From an uncultured Clostridia bacterium (GTDB lineage: Bacteria; Bacillota; Clostridia; TANB77; CAG-508): a stretch of 45,059 nt of DNA. Location: assembly GCA_944390975.1 (NCBI GenBank), contig CALXRX010000012.1, forward strand, positions 1 through 45,059, written 5' to 3'. Position 1 is the stretch's first letter; every line of letters starts with the position of its first letter. Of this stretch, positions 9,799-19,073 are shown piece by piece. The translations under genes and the position numbers were made by a program. The notes below the pieces were generated by a model that had not been told where the DNA came from, did not search any database, and worked only from the letters and a program-made list of their open reading frames with translations.

Positions 9799-9827
9799 TT
9801 GCAGGAAGTGGCATATTATGATAAAAT
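9799..9827 (+). promoter_or_regulatory. Likely sigma-A promoter of miaB-mutS
   Basis: -35 TTGCAG, a 17-base spacer and -10 TAAAAT. If it is used, transcription starts downstream of the ATG at 9828, which supports the TTG at 9861 as the miaB start. Confidence 0.45.
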
Positions 9828-9860
9828 ATGAAAGAATATAAAGAAAAAGGTGGAAAAAAC

Positions 9861-11234
9861 TTGGAAAATGAAATAGAAAAACAATATCAATATATGGAAA
9901 AAGTTAAACAAATACATAATGGAAAAACAAAAAAATATAATATTTATACAATGGGATGTCAACTAAATGAAAACGATTCTGAAAAAATATCTGGAATGCT
10001 TGAAAAAATGGGATATACCAAGACACAAGACTTAGCAAATGCAGATATTGTTATTTTTAATACCTGTTGTGTGAGAGAAAATGCAGAAGACAAATTATTT
10101 GGAAAAATAGGAGAAATGAAAAATGTAAAACAAAAAAATAATACAATTATAGCTATTGGCGGTTGTATGATGCAAGAGGAACATATTGTAAACAAACTAG
10201 ATACAAGCTATCCTTATGTAGATATTATATTTGGAACACATACACTTCATAAATTACCTGAAAATATTTATCATATATTAAAACAAAGAGAAAAAATAGA
10301 AGATATTATGGATATTGAAGGTGAAGTATATGAAGGGTTACCAATAAAAAGGACAGATAATGTAAAAGCATCTGTCACCATAATGTATGGATGCAATAAC
10401 TTTTGCAGCTATTGTATTGTACCATATGTAAGAGGAAGAGAAAGAAGTAGAAAACCAGTAGACATTTTAAATGAAGTAGAAAAGCTAGCAAAAGAAGGTT
10501 ATAAAGAAATTACATTACTTGGACAAAATGTAAATTCATACAAAGGAGGAAATGGTTATACATTTTCAAATTTATTATATGATGTAAATAAAATAGAAGG
10601 AATAGAAAGAATACGTTTTATATCACCACATCCAAAAGATTTTACAGATGATGTAATAGAAGCAATTGCAAAATGTGATAAAATATGTAAAATTGTTCAT
10701 TTGCCATTACAATCAGGCAGTAGTAATATATTAAAAGTAATGAACAGAAAATACACAAAAGAACAATATATATCACTTGCAAAAAAAATGCAAGAAAAAA
10801 TACCCAATATCGTATTTTCTACAGATATAATTGTAGGATTTCCAGGAGAAACAGAAGAAGACTTTGAAGATACATTAGATGTTGTAAGAAAAATAAAATT
10901 TGAGCAAGTATATATGTTTATTTATTCAAGACGAGTGGGAACGCCAGCAGATAAAATGGAAAACCAAATACCAGATGAAATCAAGCATGAAAGATTTGAT
11001 AGATTAAAAGAATTAGTAGAAAGTCAGATTAGAGAAAACAATGAAAAATATGTAGGAACAATGCAAAAAGTATTAGTAGAAGGGAAAAGCAAAAATAATC
11101 CTAACATGCTAACAGGAAGAACAGATACCAATAAAGTAGTAAATTTTGAGGGAAATGAAACTTTAATACATAACATAATAGAACTAAAAATAGTATCTGA
11201 GCATATGTGGTATTTAAAGGGCAAAATATTGTAA
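9861..11234 (+). CDS. miaB: tRNA-2-methylthio-N6-dimethylallyladenosine synthase
   Basis: A radical SAM methylthiotransferase, 457 residues from the TTG at 9861. That start has RBS AAGGTGG 7 bases upstream; an in-frame ATG at 9828 lies on the likely -10 box and is disfavoured. The N-terminal cluster-binding cysteines occur in MGCQLNENDSE, NTCCVRENAE and GGCMMQ. The radical SAM motif is CNNFCSYC. PLQSGSSNILKVMNRKYT and a C-terminal TRAM-like segment follow. It modifies A37 of tRNAs that read UNN codons. mutS follows 40 bases later, an arrangement common in Firmicutes. Confidence 0.93.
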   Translation: MENEIEKQYQYMEKVKQIHNGKTKKYNIYTMGCQLNENDSEKISGMLEKMGYTKTQDLANADIVIFNTCCVRENAEDKLFGKIGEMKNVKQKNNTIIAIGGCMMQEEHIVNKLDTSYPYVDIIFGTHTLHKLPENIYHILKQREKIEDIMDIEGEVYEGLPIKRTDNVKASVTIMYGCNNFCSYCIVPYVRGRERSRKPVDILNEVEKLAKEGYKEITLLGQNVNSYKGGNGYTFSNLLYDVNKIEGIERIRFISPHPKDFTDDVIEAIAKCDKICKIVHLPLQSGSSNILKVMNRKYTKEQYISLAKKMQEKIPNIVFSTDIIVGFPGETEEDFEDTLDVVRKIKFEQVYMFIYSRRVGTPADKMENQIPDEIKHERFDRLKELVESQIRENNEKYVGTMQKVLVEGKSKNNPNMLTGRTDTNKVVNFEGNETLIHNIIELKIVSEHMWYLKGKIL

Positions 11235-11274
11235 TAAAAAATAGAATAAAAAGTATTGGAAAGGAAGTAAAAAT

Positions 11275-13885
11275 ATGGCAGAATTTTCTCCAATGATGCA
11301 ACATTATTTAGAGACAAAAGAGCAATATAAAGATTGTATATTATTCTATCGTTTGGGTGATTTTTACGAAATGTTTTTTGATGATGCATTAACTGCATCA
11401 AGAGAACTAGAAATTACTTTAACTGGAAAGGATTGTGGACAAGAAGAACGTGCCCCTATGTGTGGAGTACCATTTCATGCAGCTGAAATGTATATAGCAA
11501 GACTAATTCGGAAAAGGGTATAAAGTAGCGATATGTGAACAATTAGAAGACCCAAAACAAGCAAAAGGAATAGTAAAAAGAGATGTTATAAGAGTAGTAA
11601 CACCTGGTACAGTTATAGAATCTAATTTATTAGATGAAAAGAAAAACAATTATATAATGAGCATATTTAAAAAAGGAATATATTTTGGAGTTGCAGTATG
11701 TGATGTTTCAACAGGAGAATACTATGCTACACAAATTAATGAAAATAATAATTTTGAAAGATTATTAGATGAAATATCACGTTTTTCACCAGCAGAAATT
11801 ATAGCAAATGATTTACTATATGCAAGTTCAGAAGAAATTGCTAAAATTAAAGAAAGATTTGGATTATATATTTCAAAAGCAAATGAAGAAGCATTTACAA
11901 CAAATACAGAAAAGATTATAGAAAACTATGAAATTGTATCAGATAAAGGAATAAAAATACATACATTTGAAGACAAATTGTTTGCAGTAGCAGCAATTAA
12001 TGGATTATTAGATTATTTAAATCAAACACAAAAAATAAAGTTAGAACATATTAATACAATTCAAATATATAATACAAATAAATATATGTCGTTAGATATA
12101 AACGCAAGACGTAACCTAGAAATAACAGAAAGAATGAGAGATAAATCTAAAAAAGGTACTTTGTTATGGGTATTAGATAAAACATCTACCTCTATGGGAG
12201 GAAGAATGCTTAGAAGATGGTTAAGTGACCCTTTAATAGATATATTTGAAATTAGAAATAGATTAGATGCAGTAGAAGAATTAAAAGATAATATTATGCT
12301 AAGAGGAGACATAGTTGAAACTCTTAAAAAAGTTTATGATATTGAAAGATTAATAGGAAAAATATCATATGGAAATGCAAATGCAAGAGATATGATTTCT
12401 CTTAAAAATTCAATAAAACAATTACCAGAAATAAAGGCTATTTTATCAAAAACAAATTCAGCTTTAATTCAAAAATTATATACACAATTAGATGAATTAA
12501 AAGATGTATATATGTTAATAGATAAAGCGATTATAGAAGAGCCACCAATATCAGTAAAAGAAGGTGGAATGATAAAAAAAGGATATAATGAAGAAGTAGA
12601 TGAATTAAAATCTGCAACAACAGATGGAAAAAAATGGCTTATGGAACTAGAAGTTAAAGAAAAAGAACAAACAGGTATTAAGAATTTAAAAGTAGGCTTC
12701 AATAAAGTGTTTGGATACTTTATTGAAGTAACAAAATCTAATTTGTCACAAGTACCAGAAAGATTTATAAGAAAGCAAACTTTAACAAATGCAGAACGAT
12801 ATATTACAGAAGAATTAAAAAATTTAGAGGAGAAAATTTTAGGCTCACAAGAAAAGCTTATTAATTTAGAATATGAACTATTTTTAGAAATTCGATGTGA
12901 ACTTGCAAAGCAAATTAAAAGAATCCAAAATGCAGCTAATATTATTTCTACACTAGATGTTTTAACATCATTTGCAACAGTAGCACAAGATTTAAATTAT
13001 ACAAAGCCAACAATGACAGAAGATGGCATTATTGATATACAAGGTGGAAGACATCCTGTTATTGAAAAAATGCTTCCAAGTGGGAGTTTTGTAGAAAATA
13101 ATACATATTTAGATAAAGAAGCAGATAGATTATCTATCATAACAGGACCTAATATGGCAGGAAAATCTACTTATATGCGTCAAGTAGCATTAATTACTTT
13201 AATGGCACAAGTTGGAAGTTTTGTACCAGCAACAAAAGCCAATATTGGAATTGTAGATAAAATCTTCACAAGAGTAGGTGCATCAGATGACCTAAGTATG
13301 GGGCAAAGCACATTTATGGTAGAGATGATGGAAGTAGCTAACATATTAAAGGAAGCAACTAGTGATAGTTTAGTAATACTAGATGAAATAGGAAGAGGAA
13401 CTTCTACTTATGACGGATTATCTATAGCTTGGGCTGTTGCAAGCTACATAGCAGATAAAGAAAAATGTGGAGCAAAAACTTTATTTGCAACCCATTATCA
13501 TGAACTTACAGAACTTGAAAATCAAGTAGAAGGAGTAAAAAATTATTCCATAGCAGTAAAAGAAAAAGGAGAAGATATAATTTTCCTTAGAAAAATTGTA
13601 AAAGGTGGAACAGATGAAAGCTATGGAATTCATGTTGCAAAACTAGCAGGTGTTCCAGCACCAGTAGTAAAAAAAGCAAATGAAATTTTAAAAAGTTTGG
13701 AAAGAAAAAGTGCATTATCTAAAACAACTGAAAAAGAAAATAAAAAACAACCAGCAGGGCAGCTAGACATGTATAATTATAAACTTGCAGAGCTTGCACA
13801 TGAAATCGATAAAATTAATTTAAATGAACTAACTCCAATTGAAGCATTAAATACATTGGTTAAATTAAAAGAAAGTGTATCATAA
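11275..13885 (+). CDS. mutS: DNA mismatch repair protein MutS, frame broken at a CGGA site
   Basis: Two ORF halves make one MutS of 869 residues, the normal family size. The first 78 codons end YIARLI. Zero frame then meets CGG and stops at TAA 11521-11523. Skipping one base (C 11509) gives GGA and continues [19 protein letters not shown], the conserved domain I/connector sequence. The rest is intact for 790 codons: Walker [33 protein letters not shown] and the ATHYHEL signature. A start at the internal ATG 11657 would drop the mismatch-binding Phe domain ([14 protein letters not shown]...FYEMF) and is not credible. The junction is either a real +1 recoding event, a recent mutation, or a sequence error. 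A terminator follows. Confidence 0.92.
11509..11512 (+). other. CGGA frame-break site in mutS
   Basis: Zero frame reads ATT CGG AAA AGG GTA TAA. The +1 frame reads GGA AAA GGG TAT AAA. One residue (Gly if GGA is read; Arg is also conceivable here) restores MutS. It shares its four bases and direction with four other genes in the window. Confidence 0.7.
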
Positions 13886-13930
13886 AAAATAACACACTAG
13901 AAATATCTAATTTTCTAGTGTGTTATTTTT
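13886..13930. terminator. Bidirectional terminator between mutS and the DUF1836 gene
   Basis: A long hairpin has arms AAATAACACACTAGAAA and TTTCTAGTGTGTTATTT, with T-rich tracts on both sides. It separates convergent genes. Confidence 0.85.
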
Positions 13931-13935
13931 TATAG

Positions 13936-14481
13936 TTATACATCTTTTAAATAGTTTAAAACATTGTTTGTATATATTTTATAACAACAAGATAACAATA
14001 CAGATTTTAATAAATATTTATTATCATTATTTCCAGAATCAAGATCAATAAAATCCTCCCTATTAATAGTACAATTTAGTGCTTTTTTAAATTGTCTACA
14101 AAACTGATTATATGCAAAAGCAATATCAGAGCCTTCTAGAGCAACTGTAATTAAATTTTTAATATCATTCATACTATAAACTTGTTTTAAGACACAAATA
14201 ACAAATAATTTAGCTAATTGCACTTTTCCGTATTTTTTCTTAATAGGAGCATCTATCAAATTATTTTTTACATAATTATTAATCATAGTTTTAGATAAAA
14301 CTAAATTATTATCCTTATGATTATCTGAATTAAAAAATATATAAGGAGAAAGGACAGTGTTAACAAAAGTAACAACCTGGTCTAAATACAAGTCAATATT
14401 AGGTAATTCATTCCAAGTAGGAATATGCAAATTTTCTAAAGAATTTTTTTCATTTGAATTCATCAATTTATTCATATTCAT
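13936..14481 (-). CDS. DUF1836 family putative transcriptional regulator
   Basis: About 181 residues. The phrase IPTWNELPNIDLYLDQVVTF and the segment LSKTMINNYVKNNLI...KKYGKVQLAKLFVICVLKQVY match the DUF1836 family, whose middle part resembles a MerR-like helix-turn-helix. The RBS AGGAAG lies upstream of clustered start codons (14481 or 14475). It is transcribed away from the acyl-CoA synthetase gene, with a palindrome in the shared intergenic region. A natural inference is that it controls that gene and perhaps itself; this is not proven by sequence. Confidence 0.8.
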   Translation of the reverse strand: MNMNKLMNSNEKNSLENLHIPTWNELPNIDLYLDQVVTFVNTVLSPYIFFNSDNHKDNNLVLSKTMINNYVKNNLIDAPIKKKYGKVQLAKLFVICVLKQVYSMNDIKNLITVALEGSDIAFAYNQFCRQFKKALNCTINREDFIDLDSGNNDNKYLLKSVLLSCCYKIYTNNVLNYLKDV

Positions 14482-14528
14482 CACTTCCTAATTAATAGTA
14501 ACATTTTTAGAATATATAGTCAAATACA

Positions 14529-14573
14529 TTGACAAAGTATATTAAAAATGATAATCTAGTCTGGTAAACCAGA
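14529..14573 (+). promoter_or_regulatory. Promoter with palindromic operator before the acyl-CoA synthetase gene
   Basis: TTGACA at 14529-14534 and GATAAT at 14550-14555 (spacing 15, slightly short) form a promoter. Immediately downstream lies the dyad TCTGGTAAACCAGA (14560-14573), placed where a repressor would block transcription. A related half-site, TAGTAAACCA, occurs at about 16374 upstream of the small ORF at 16415. Confidence 0.5.
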
Positions 14574-14595
14574 TAAAGGAGATAGGTGGATAGGT

Positions 14596-16314
14596 ATGGA
14601 AAAAAATAAAACTAGAAATGTACCAGATTTTAAAAATGTGAAGGATATTTTATATAACTCTGTTAAGTTATATCCAAATCATGTTGCATTTACTACAAAA
14701 TTAGGAAAAGATAAGTATGTAAATCATACATATTTGAATTTATTAGAAGATATCAATGCATTTGGAACAGCATTATATAATTTAGGACTACAAGGAAAAA
14801 GAATAGCTGTAATAGGTGCAAATAGTTATAAGTGGGCTGTTAGTCACTTAACAAATTTATTAGGAGGAATGGTATCTGTTCCACTAGATAAAGGTTTACA
14901 GTTAAATGAATTGGAAGAATCATTAATAAGAAGTGAAGTAGAAGCAATTGTGTTTGGTGCTAAATTGAAAGAAAGCATAATTCAAATACAACAAGCAGGA
15001 AAAACAAAAATAAAGCATTTTATTTGTATGGAAAAAACAGATGGATTTGAGAATTTAGAAGACATGATTATAAAAGGAAAAGAAATAATAACTGATGGAA
15101 ATACACAATATTTAGATTATGAAGTAAATTCTTATGATATGAGTATATTATTATTTACATCTGGAACAACTTCAAAATCTAAAGCTGTTATGTTAAGCCA
15201 AAATGGAATAGCAGTAAATGTTCATGATATGCTAATGGTAGAAACATTTTATGATAATGATGTGAATATTGCATTTTTACCATATCATCACATATTCGGA
15301 TCAACAGCAATGGTTGTAATGCTTGCAGCAGGAGTAAAAACAGTATTCCCAGATGGATTAAAATATATAAAACAAAATTTAAAAGAGTATCAGGTTTCTG
15401 TATTTGTTGGAGTTCCATTATTAATAGATAAAATGTATTCAAACGTACAAAAAGAAATAAAAAATCAAGGAAAAGAAAAACTAATAAAATATGCTATAAA
15501 AGTATCTAATTTCTTATTAAAACTACATATTGATATAAGAAGAAAATTATTTAAGCAAGTAATAGATGGACTTGGAGGAAAGATGAGATTTGTTATATCA
15601 GGAGGAGCACCACTTGATAAAAAAGTAGCAGTAGGATTTAATGAATTAGGGATTCGATTAGTGCAAGGATATGGATTAACAGAAACATCACCAGTTATAG
15701 CAGCGGAAAATGATTATTTTGTAAAATCTGGCTCTATTGGAAAACCACTAGAACATGTACAAGTAGAAATTGTGGATAAAGATGAACATGGAATAGGAGA
15801 ATTACGAGTAAAAGGTCCTAATGTTATGCTTGGATATTATAAAAATGAAGAACAAACAAAAGAAGTATTAAAAGATGGATGGTTTTATACAGGAGATTTA
15901 GGTTACTTTGATAAAGATGGCTATTTATATATAACAGGAAGAAGAAAAGACATGATTGTATTAAAAAATGGAAAAAAAGTTTTTCCTGATGAGTTAGAAA
16001 CCTTAGTAAATAGATTAGAAGAAATAGAAGAAAGTTTTGTGTATGGTATGCCAAACAAAGAAGATAAAAATGATGTAAAGGTTTCTGTAAAAGTAGTATA
16101 TAATGAAGATGAAGTAAAAGAAAAATATGGAGATATTAGTGAAGACGAACTATATAAAATCATATGGATGAAAATTAAAGAAATTAATAAAACATTACCA
16201 CAATATAAATATATGAAAAATATGATTTTAACAAGTGAGCCATTGGTAAAAACAAATACACAAAAGGTAAAAAGAAATGAAGAATTAAAAAAAGTATTAG
16301 CAAATGAAAAATAG
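14596..16314 (+). CDS. Long-chain acyl-CoA synthetase (AMP-forming)
   Basis: 572 residues of the adenylate-forming superfamily. The phosphate loop LLFTSGTTSKSKAVMLS is near residue 190, GYGLTETSPV near 357, and DGWFYTGDLGYFD with GRRKDMIVLKNGKKV near 430-460 marks the hinge and C-terminal lid. It activates fatty acids through an acyl-adenylate to acyl-CoA. No membrane helix is evident. The RBS AAAGGAGA lies upstream. The gene is monocistronic and faces away from the DUF1836 regulator. FadD is the closest function, but acyl-ACP or other acid specificity cannot be excluded. Confidence 0.88.
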   Translation: MEKNKTRNVPDFKNVKDILYNSVKLYPNHVAFTTKLGKDKYVNHTYLNLLEDINAFGTALYNLGLQGKRIAVIGANSYKWAVSHLTNLLGGMVSVPLDKGLQLNELEESLIRSEVEAIVFGAKLKESIIQIQQAGKTKIKHFICMEKTDGFENLEDMIIKGKEIITDGNTQYLDYEVNSYDMSILLFTSGTTSKSKAVMLSQNGIAVNVHDMLMVETFYDNDVNIAFLPYHHIFGSTAMVVMLAAGVKTVFPDGLKYIKQNLKEYQVSVFVGVPLLIDKMYSNVQKEIKNQGKEKLIKYAIKVSNFLLKLHIDIRRKLFKQVIDGLGGKMRFVISGGAPLDKKVAVGFNELGIRLVQGYGLTETSPVIAAENDYFVKSGSIGKPLEHVQVEIVDKDEHGIGELRVKGPNVMLGYYKNEEQTKEVLKDGWFYTGDLGYFDKDGYLYITGRRKDMIVLKNGKKVFPDELETLVNRLEEIEESFVYGMPNKEDKNDVKVSVKVVYNEDEVKEKYGDISEDELYKIIWMKIKEINKTLPQYKYMKNMILTSEPLVKTNTQKVKRNEELKKVLANEK

Positions 16315-16414
16315 AGACTAAGAATAAATATATTGAAAATTTAAATATATTATGGTAATATATAGATTGACACTAGTAAACCATATTTAAGGAGCCAAAT
16401 GGCAAGGAGGAAAA

Positions 16415-16567
16415 ATGAAAGTAGACATTCTAGCAGGCATTGTTATAGTTGGAGTATCAATAGTAGCAGCAGCGATAGCATTTAATGGAGAAACGGAATT
16501 AGCTTTCGTGCTTGAACTTATAATGATGATATATATTATGTATATTATTTGCAACAGAGAAAGCTAG
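16415..16567 (+). CDS. 50-residue single-pass membrane protein
   Basis: A short ORF preceded by a perfect AAGGAGG RBS. It begins MKVDILAGIVIVGVSIVAAA, giving one or two hydrophobic segments separated by FNGETE, and ends CNRES. A plausible promoter (TTGAAA at 16333, spacing 17, TAATAT at 16356) lies upstream, and a 22-bp-stem hairpin follows. The strong RBS, promoter and terminator make it a credible small gene. No function is recognised. Confidence 0.65.
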   Translation: MKVDILAGIVIVGVSIVAAAIAFNGETELAFVLELIMMIYIMYIICNRES

Positions 16568-16588
16568 AGAATGTTTAGAAAAAATCCT

Positions 16589-16637
16589 CTAAAACAGGTA
16601 AAAAGGTCGCAAATTGCGACCTTTTTACCTGTTTTAG
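16589..16637. repeat. Perfect 22-bp inverted repeat with AAATT loop
   Basis: Arms run CTAAAACAGGTAAAAAGGTC + GC and the exact complement, around the loop AAATT. The inner core GGTCGCAAATTGCGACC matches the style of palindromes at 21995, 22560 and 24269. It may act as a terminator for the small ORF, but it lacks a clear T-run and is far longer than needed. Confidence 0.9.
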
Positions 16638-16784
16638 AATTAAGTATTGCAATTACTAAAATAAAAGGTATAAAATATATAATGAAAATAAATAGATAAT
16701 ATATTTATAAACTTTTATTTAAGGAAAGTTTAAGGTATTTATAGTAACATTATCATATGAAATTTTTGAAAAGAGGAATGAAAT

Positions 16785-17453
16785 ATGAAACTTCTAATTA
16801 TAGAAGATGATAAAATTTTATCTGACACAATTAAACAATGTGTTAAAACTAGCTATGAGGTAGAGCAAGCTTTTGATGGAGAAGAAGGGGTATTGTTTGC
16901 ACAACAGGATATATATGATGTTATTATATTAGATTTAATGATACCAATTATAAATGGATATGATGTACTTTTAAAACTTAGAAAAGAAAAGATATATACG
17001 CCAGTTTTAATATTAACAGCTAAGGGAGAGTTAAATGATAAGTTGAAAGGGTTTAAAGAAGGAGCAGATGATTATTTAGTAAAACCGTTTGAAAAAGAGG
17101 AATTACTGGCTAGATTAAATGCATTAATAAGAAGAAATAACAGAGAATACTATAAAGATGAAATTAAATTTAAGGATTTATCTTTAAATTTAAAAAGAAG
17201 GACAGCTTTTATAAAAGGAGAAGAAGTAAACTTACAAGGAAAACAATTTGATATGCTAGAATACCTAATAAATTATAAAAACACGATTATTACAAAGGAG
17301 AAAATATTTGATAAAATATGGGGATTTAATAGTGAGACAACAGCAAATGTTGTAGAAGTGTATGCAAGTGGGATTAGAAAAGAACTAAAAAGATTTGGAT
17401 ATGATAAGTATTTTAAGACAATTCGTGGAGTGGGATATATTTTACAAGAATAA
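16785..17453 (+). CDS. OmpR-family response regulator
   Basis: 222 residues. The receiver domain has the acidic pair EDD at residues 7-9, the phospho-acceptor Asp in VIILDLMIPIINGYDVL (about residue 51), and the conserved Lys in DYLVKPFEKEELLARL (about 101). The C-terminal winged helix ends with the KTIRGVGYIL motif typical of OmpR/PhoB proteins. Its sensor kinase is the next gene, 22 bases away. The pair most likely controls the downstream efflux genes, judging by proximity. Confidence 0.94.
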   Translation: MKLLIIEDDKILSDTIKQCVKTSYEVEQAFDGEEGVLFAQQDIYDVIILDLMIPIINGYDVLLKLRKEKIYTPVLILTAKGELNDKLKGFKEGADDYLVKPFEKEELLARLNALIRRNNREYYKDEIKFKDLSLNLKRRTAFIKGEEVNLQGKQFDMLEYLINYKNTIITKEKIFDKIWGFNSETTANVVEVYASGIRKELKRFGYDKYFKTIRGVGYILQE

Positions 17454-17475
17454 TGGGGAAGGAAAATAGAATTAA

Positions 17476-18753
17476 ATGAATGAACAAAAAATTATAGCAA
17501 AACAATTAATAAAAAATATGCTACTAAATTTGATTGCATTTACAATAATATTTTCAATTTTTGGGCTTATTGTTTATAGTCAAGTAGCAACATCAATATA
17601 TAAATCAGCAGATGAAGAACTTTTAAATAATAGGAATCGATATGGAATTATAAAAAAATTAGATGACAAGCCAGACTTGTTTCAAGAAAATAGAATAAAT
17701 AGACAGGAGAAAATAGAGGTAAATCCTAGGCTGATATACATTATTAGAGATGAGAATGGGCTTATAAAAAGTGATGAAAATCCACAAATTGAATATTTCC
17801 AAGATATACTATCAAGTGTGAAATTTGATATAAATGATTTAGATAGAATTTATGAAGTACAGCTAGAGAATTATAAATATAGAGGTATAAATTATAAACT
17901 AAATCAAGATGGGGAGACTACATATATACAAGTATTAATTAATGTTGATGCAGAGGAAGATATATTACATAACTTTTCTAAAACATTAGTAATATCTATT
18001 GCTGTCATTATTTTATTATCTATCATTGCTAGTTATATATTGTCAAAACGTAGTTTAAAACCTATTATGGATGCTTGGAAAAAACAAACAGAGTTTGTTC
18101 AAAATGCATCTCATGAATTACGAACACCGCTTACCATTATTCAAGCAAAACAAGAATTATTATTGGAAGCACCAAATAGTAAAATTATTGATAAAGCAGA
18201 AGAAATAACAATTTCCTTAAATGAAACAAGGAGATTATCTAAATTAGTAAAAGATTTAATGGTGCTTGCAAGAAGTGATGCAAATGAGGATATATTGCAT
18301 AAAGAGAATATGTATCTTGATAATGAGGTTAAAAAAATAGTAGCACCTTATATAGATTTAGCAAAAATGCAGAACAAAAAGGTTAAATTAAATTTGAATT
18401 ATAAAAAAGAAATAAAATTGGATAAAGATAAGATATCTCAATTATTTATTATAATTTTGGATAATAGTATAAAATATACAGAAGAAGATGATGAAATTGA
18501 AATTCGTACTTATGAAAAAGATAATAAGTGCCATATAGATATTATAGATACAGGTATTGGTATTAGTGATGAAACAATTACACATATGTTTGATAGATTT
18601 TATAGGGAAGATAAAGCACGCCTAAGACAAACAGGCGGAAGCGGATTAGGATTGTGTATAGCAAGAACTATAGTAGAGGCACATGGTGGGAATATTAAAG
18701 CAGGACATAATGAGAAAAAAGGTACGATTATAAGTATTGTATTACCTAAATAA
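17476..18753 (+). CDS. Sensor histidine kinase
   Basis: 425 residues: transmembrane helices near residues 15-37 and 169-189 flank an extracellular sensor region of about 130 residues. There is then a dimerisation/phospho-acceptor segment NASHELRTPLTII and an HATPase domain with LDNSIKYTE (N box), DTGIGIS (G1) and GGSGLGL (G2). It partners the preceding response regulator. The ATG follows the RBS GGGGAAGG. The family resembles BceS/CiaH-like kinases, but the signal is unknown. A terminator hairpin follows, so the efflux genes have separate or read-through transcription. Confidence 0.93.
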   Translation: MNEQKIIAKQLIKNMLLNLIAFTIIFSIFGLIVYSQVATSIYKSADEELLNNRNRYGIIKKLDDKPDLFQENRINRQEKIEVNPRLIYIIRDENGLIKSDENPQIEYFQDILSSVKFDINDLDRIYEVQLENYKYRGINYKLNQDGETTYIQVLINVDAEEDILHNFSKTLVISIAVIILLSIIASYILSKRSLKPIMDAWKKQTEFVQNASHELRTPLTIIQAKQELLLEAPNSKIIDKAEEITISLNETRRLSKLVKDLMVLARSDANEDILHKENMYLDNEVKKIVAPYIDLAKMQNKKVKLNLNYKKEIKLDKDKISQLFIIILDNSIKYTEEDDEIEIRTYEKDNKCHIDIIDTGIGISDETITHMFDRFYREDKARLRQTGGSGLGLCIARTIVEAHGGNIKAGHNEKKGTIISIVLPK

Positions 18754-18772
18754 AAAAAGTATATATATTTTT

Positions 18773-18806
18773 GGTATCCTTAAGGTTTTTTTAAGGATAC
18801 TTTTTT
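18773..18806 (+). terminator. Rho-independent terminator after the histidine kinase
   Basis: GTATCCTTAA and TTAAGGATAC form a 10-bp stem followed by a run of six T. It separates the two-component genes from the efflux cluster. Confidence 0.85.
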
Positions 18807-18843
18807 ATTATATACCTAAATTAAAAATATAGGAGGAATGTTA

Positions 18844-19036
18844 ATGAAAGACAAAATTTTAATGTTGGTAATAGGACTATTATTAGGAGCAATTATAACA
18901 GCAGGTTGCTTTATGCTATTTGGAAGAGAAAAAGAGCCAAATATGCAAAGAGATGGGGAATTCAGGCGGAGGTAAAATGAGTAATATGATACCACCTGAT
19001 ATGCCTCAAAGTTCAGAAAACAATAATGCAATATAA
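18844..19036 (+). CDS. Small membrane-anchored protein of the efflux cluster, frame broken at CGGA
   Basis: It starts MKDKILMLVIGLLLGAIITA (RBS AGGAGG), one N-terminal hydrophobic helix. Zero frame ends after EFR-RR at TAA 18973-18975. Reading C-GGA at 18967 as a +1 shift continues GGKMSNMIPPDMPQSSENNN to TAA 19034-19036, for a total of 64 residues. The Gly/Met/Pro-rich tail resembles the tail of the adjacent HlyD-like protein, which supports the extended product. A shift at the preceding GGGG run would also restore the frame, so the exact point is less certain here than in mutS or uvrA. Its function is unknown; it is probably part of the efflux operon. Confidence 0.6.
18967..18970 (+). other. 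CGGA frame-break site in the small efflux-cluster gene
   Basis: Zero frame: TTC AGG CGG AGG TAA. The +1 frame: GGA GGT AAA ATG. It obeys the same rule as the other four sites, though a one-base G-run error at 18955-18958 is an alternative. Confidence 0.5.
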
Positions 19037-19073
19037 AAAGCAAAAAATAGATTAAATAAAGAAAGGAATCATT

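Noticed and set aside
11657-13885. A separate, shorter MutS starting at the internal ATG 11657
   Set aside because: The 5' ORF encodes the conserved MutS N-terminal domain and joins it seamlessly in the +1 frame, and the internal ATG has no good RBS.
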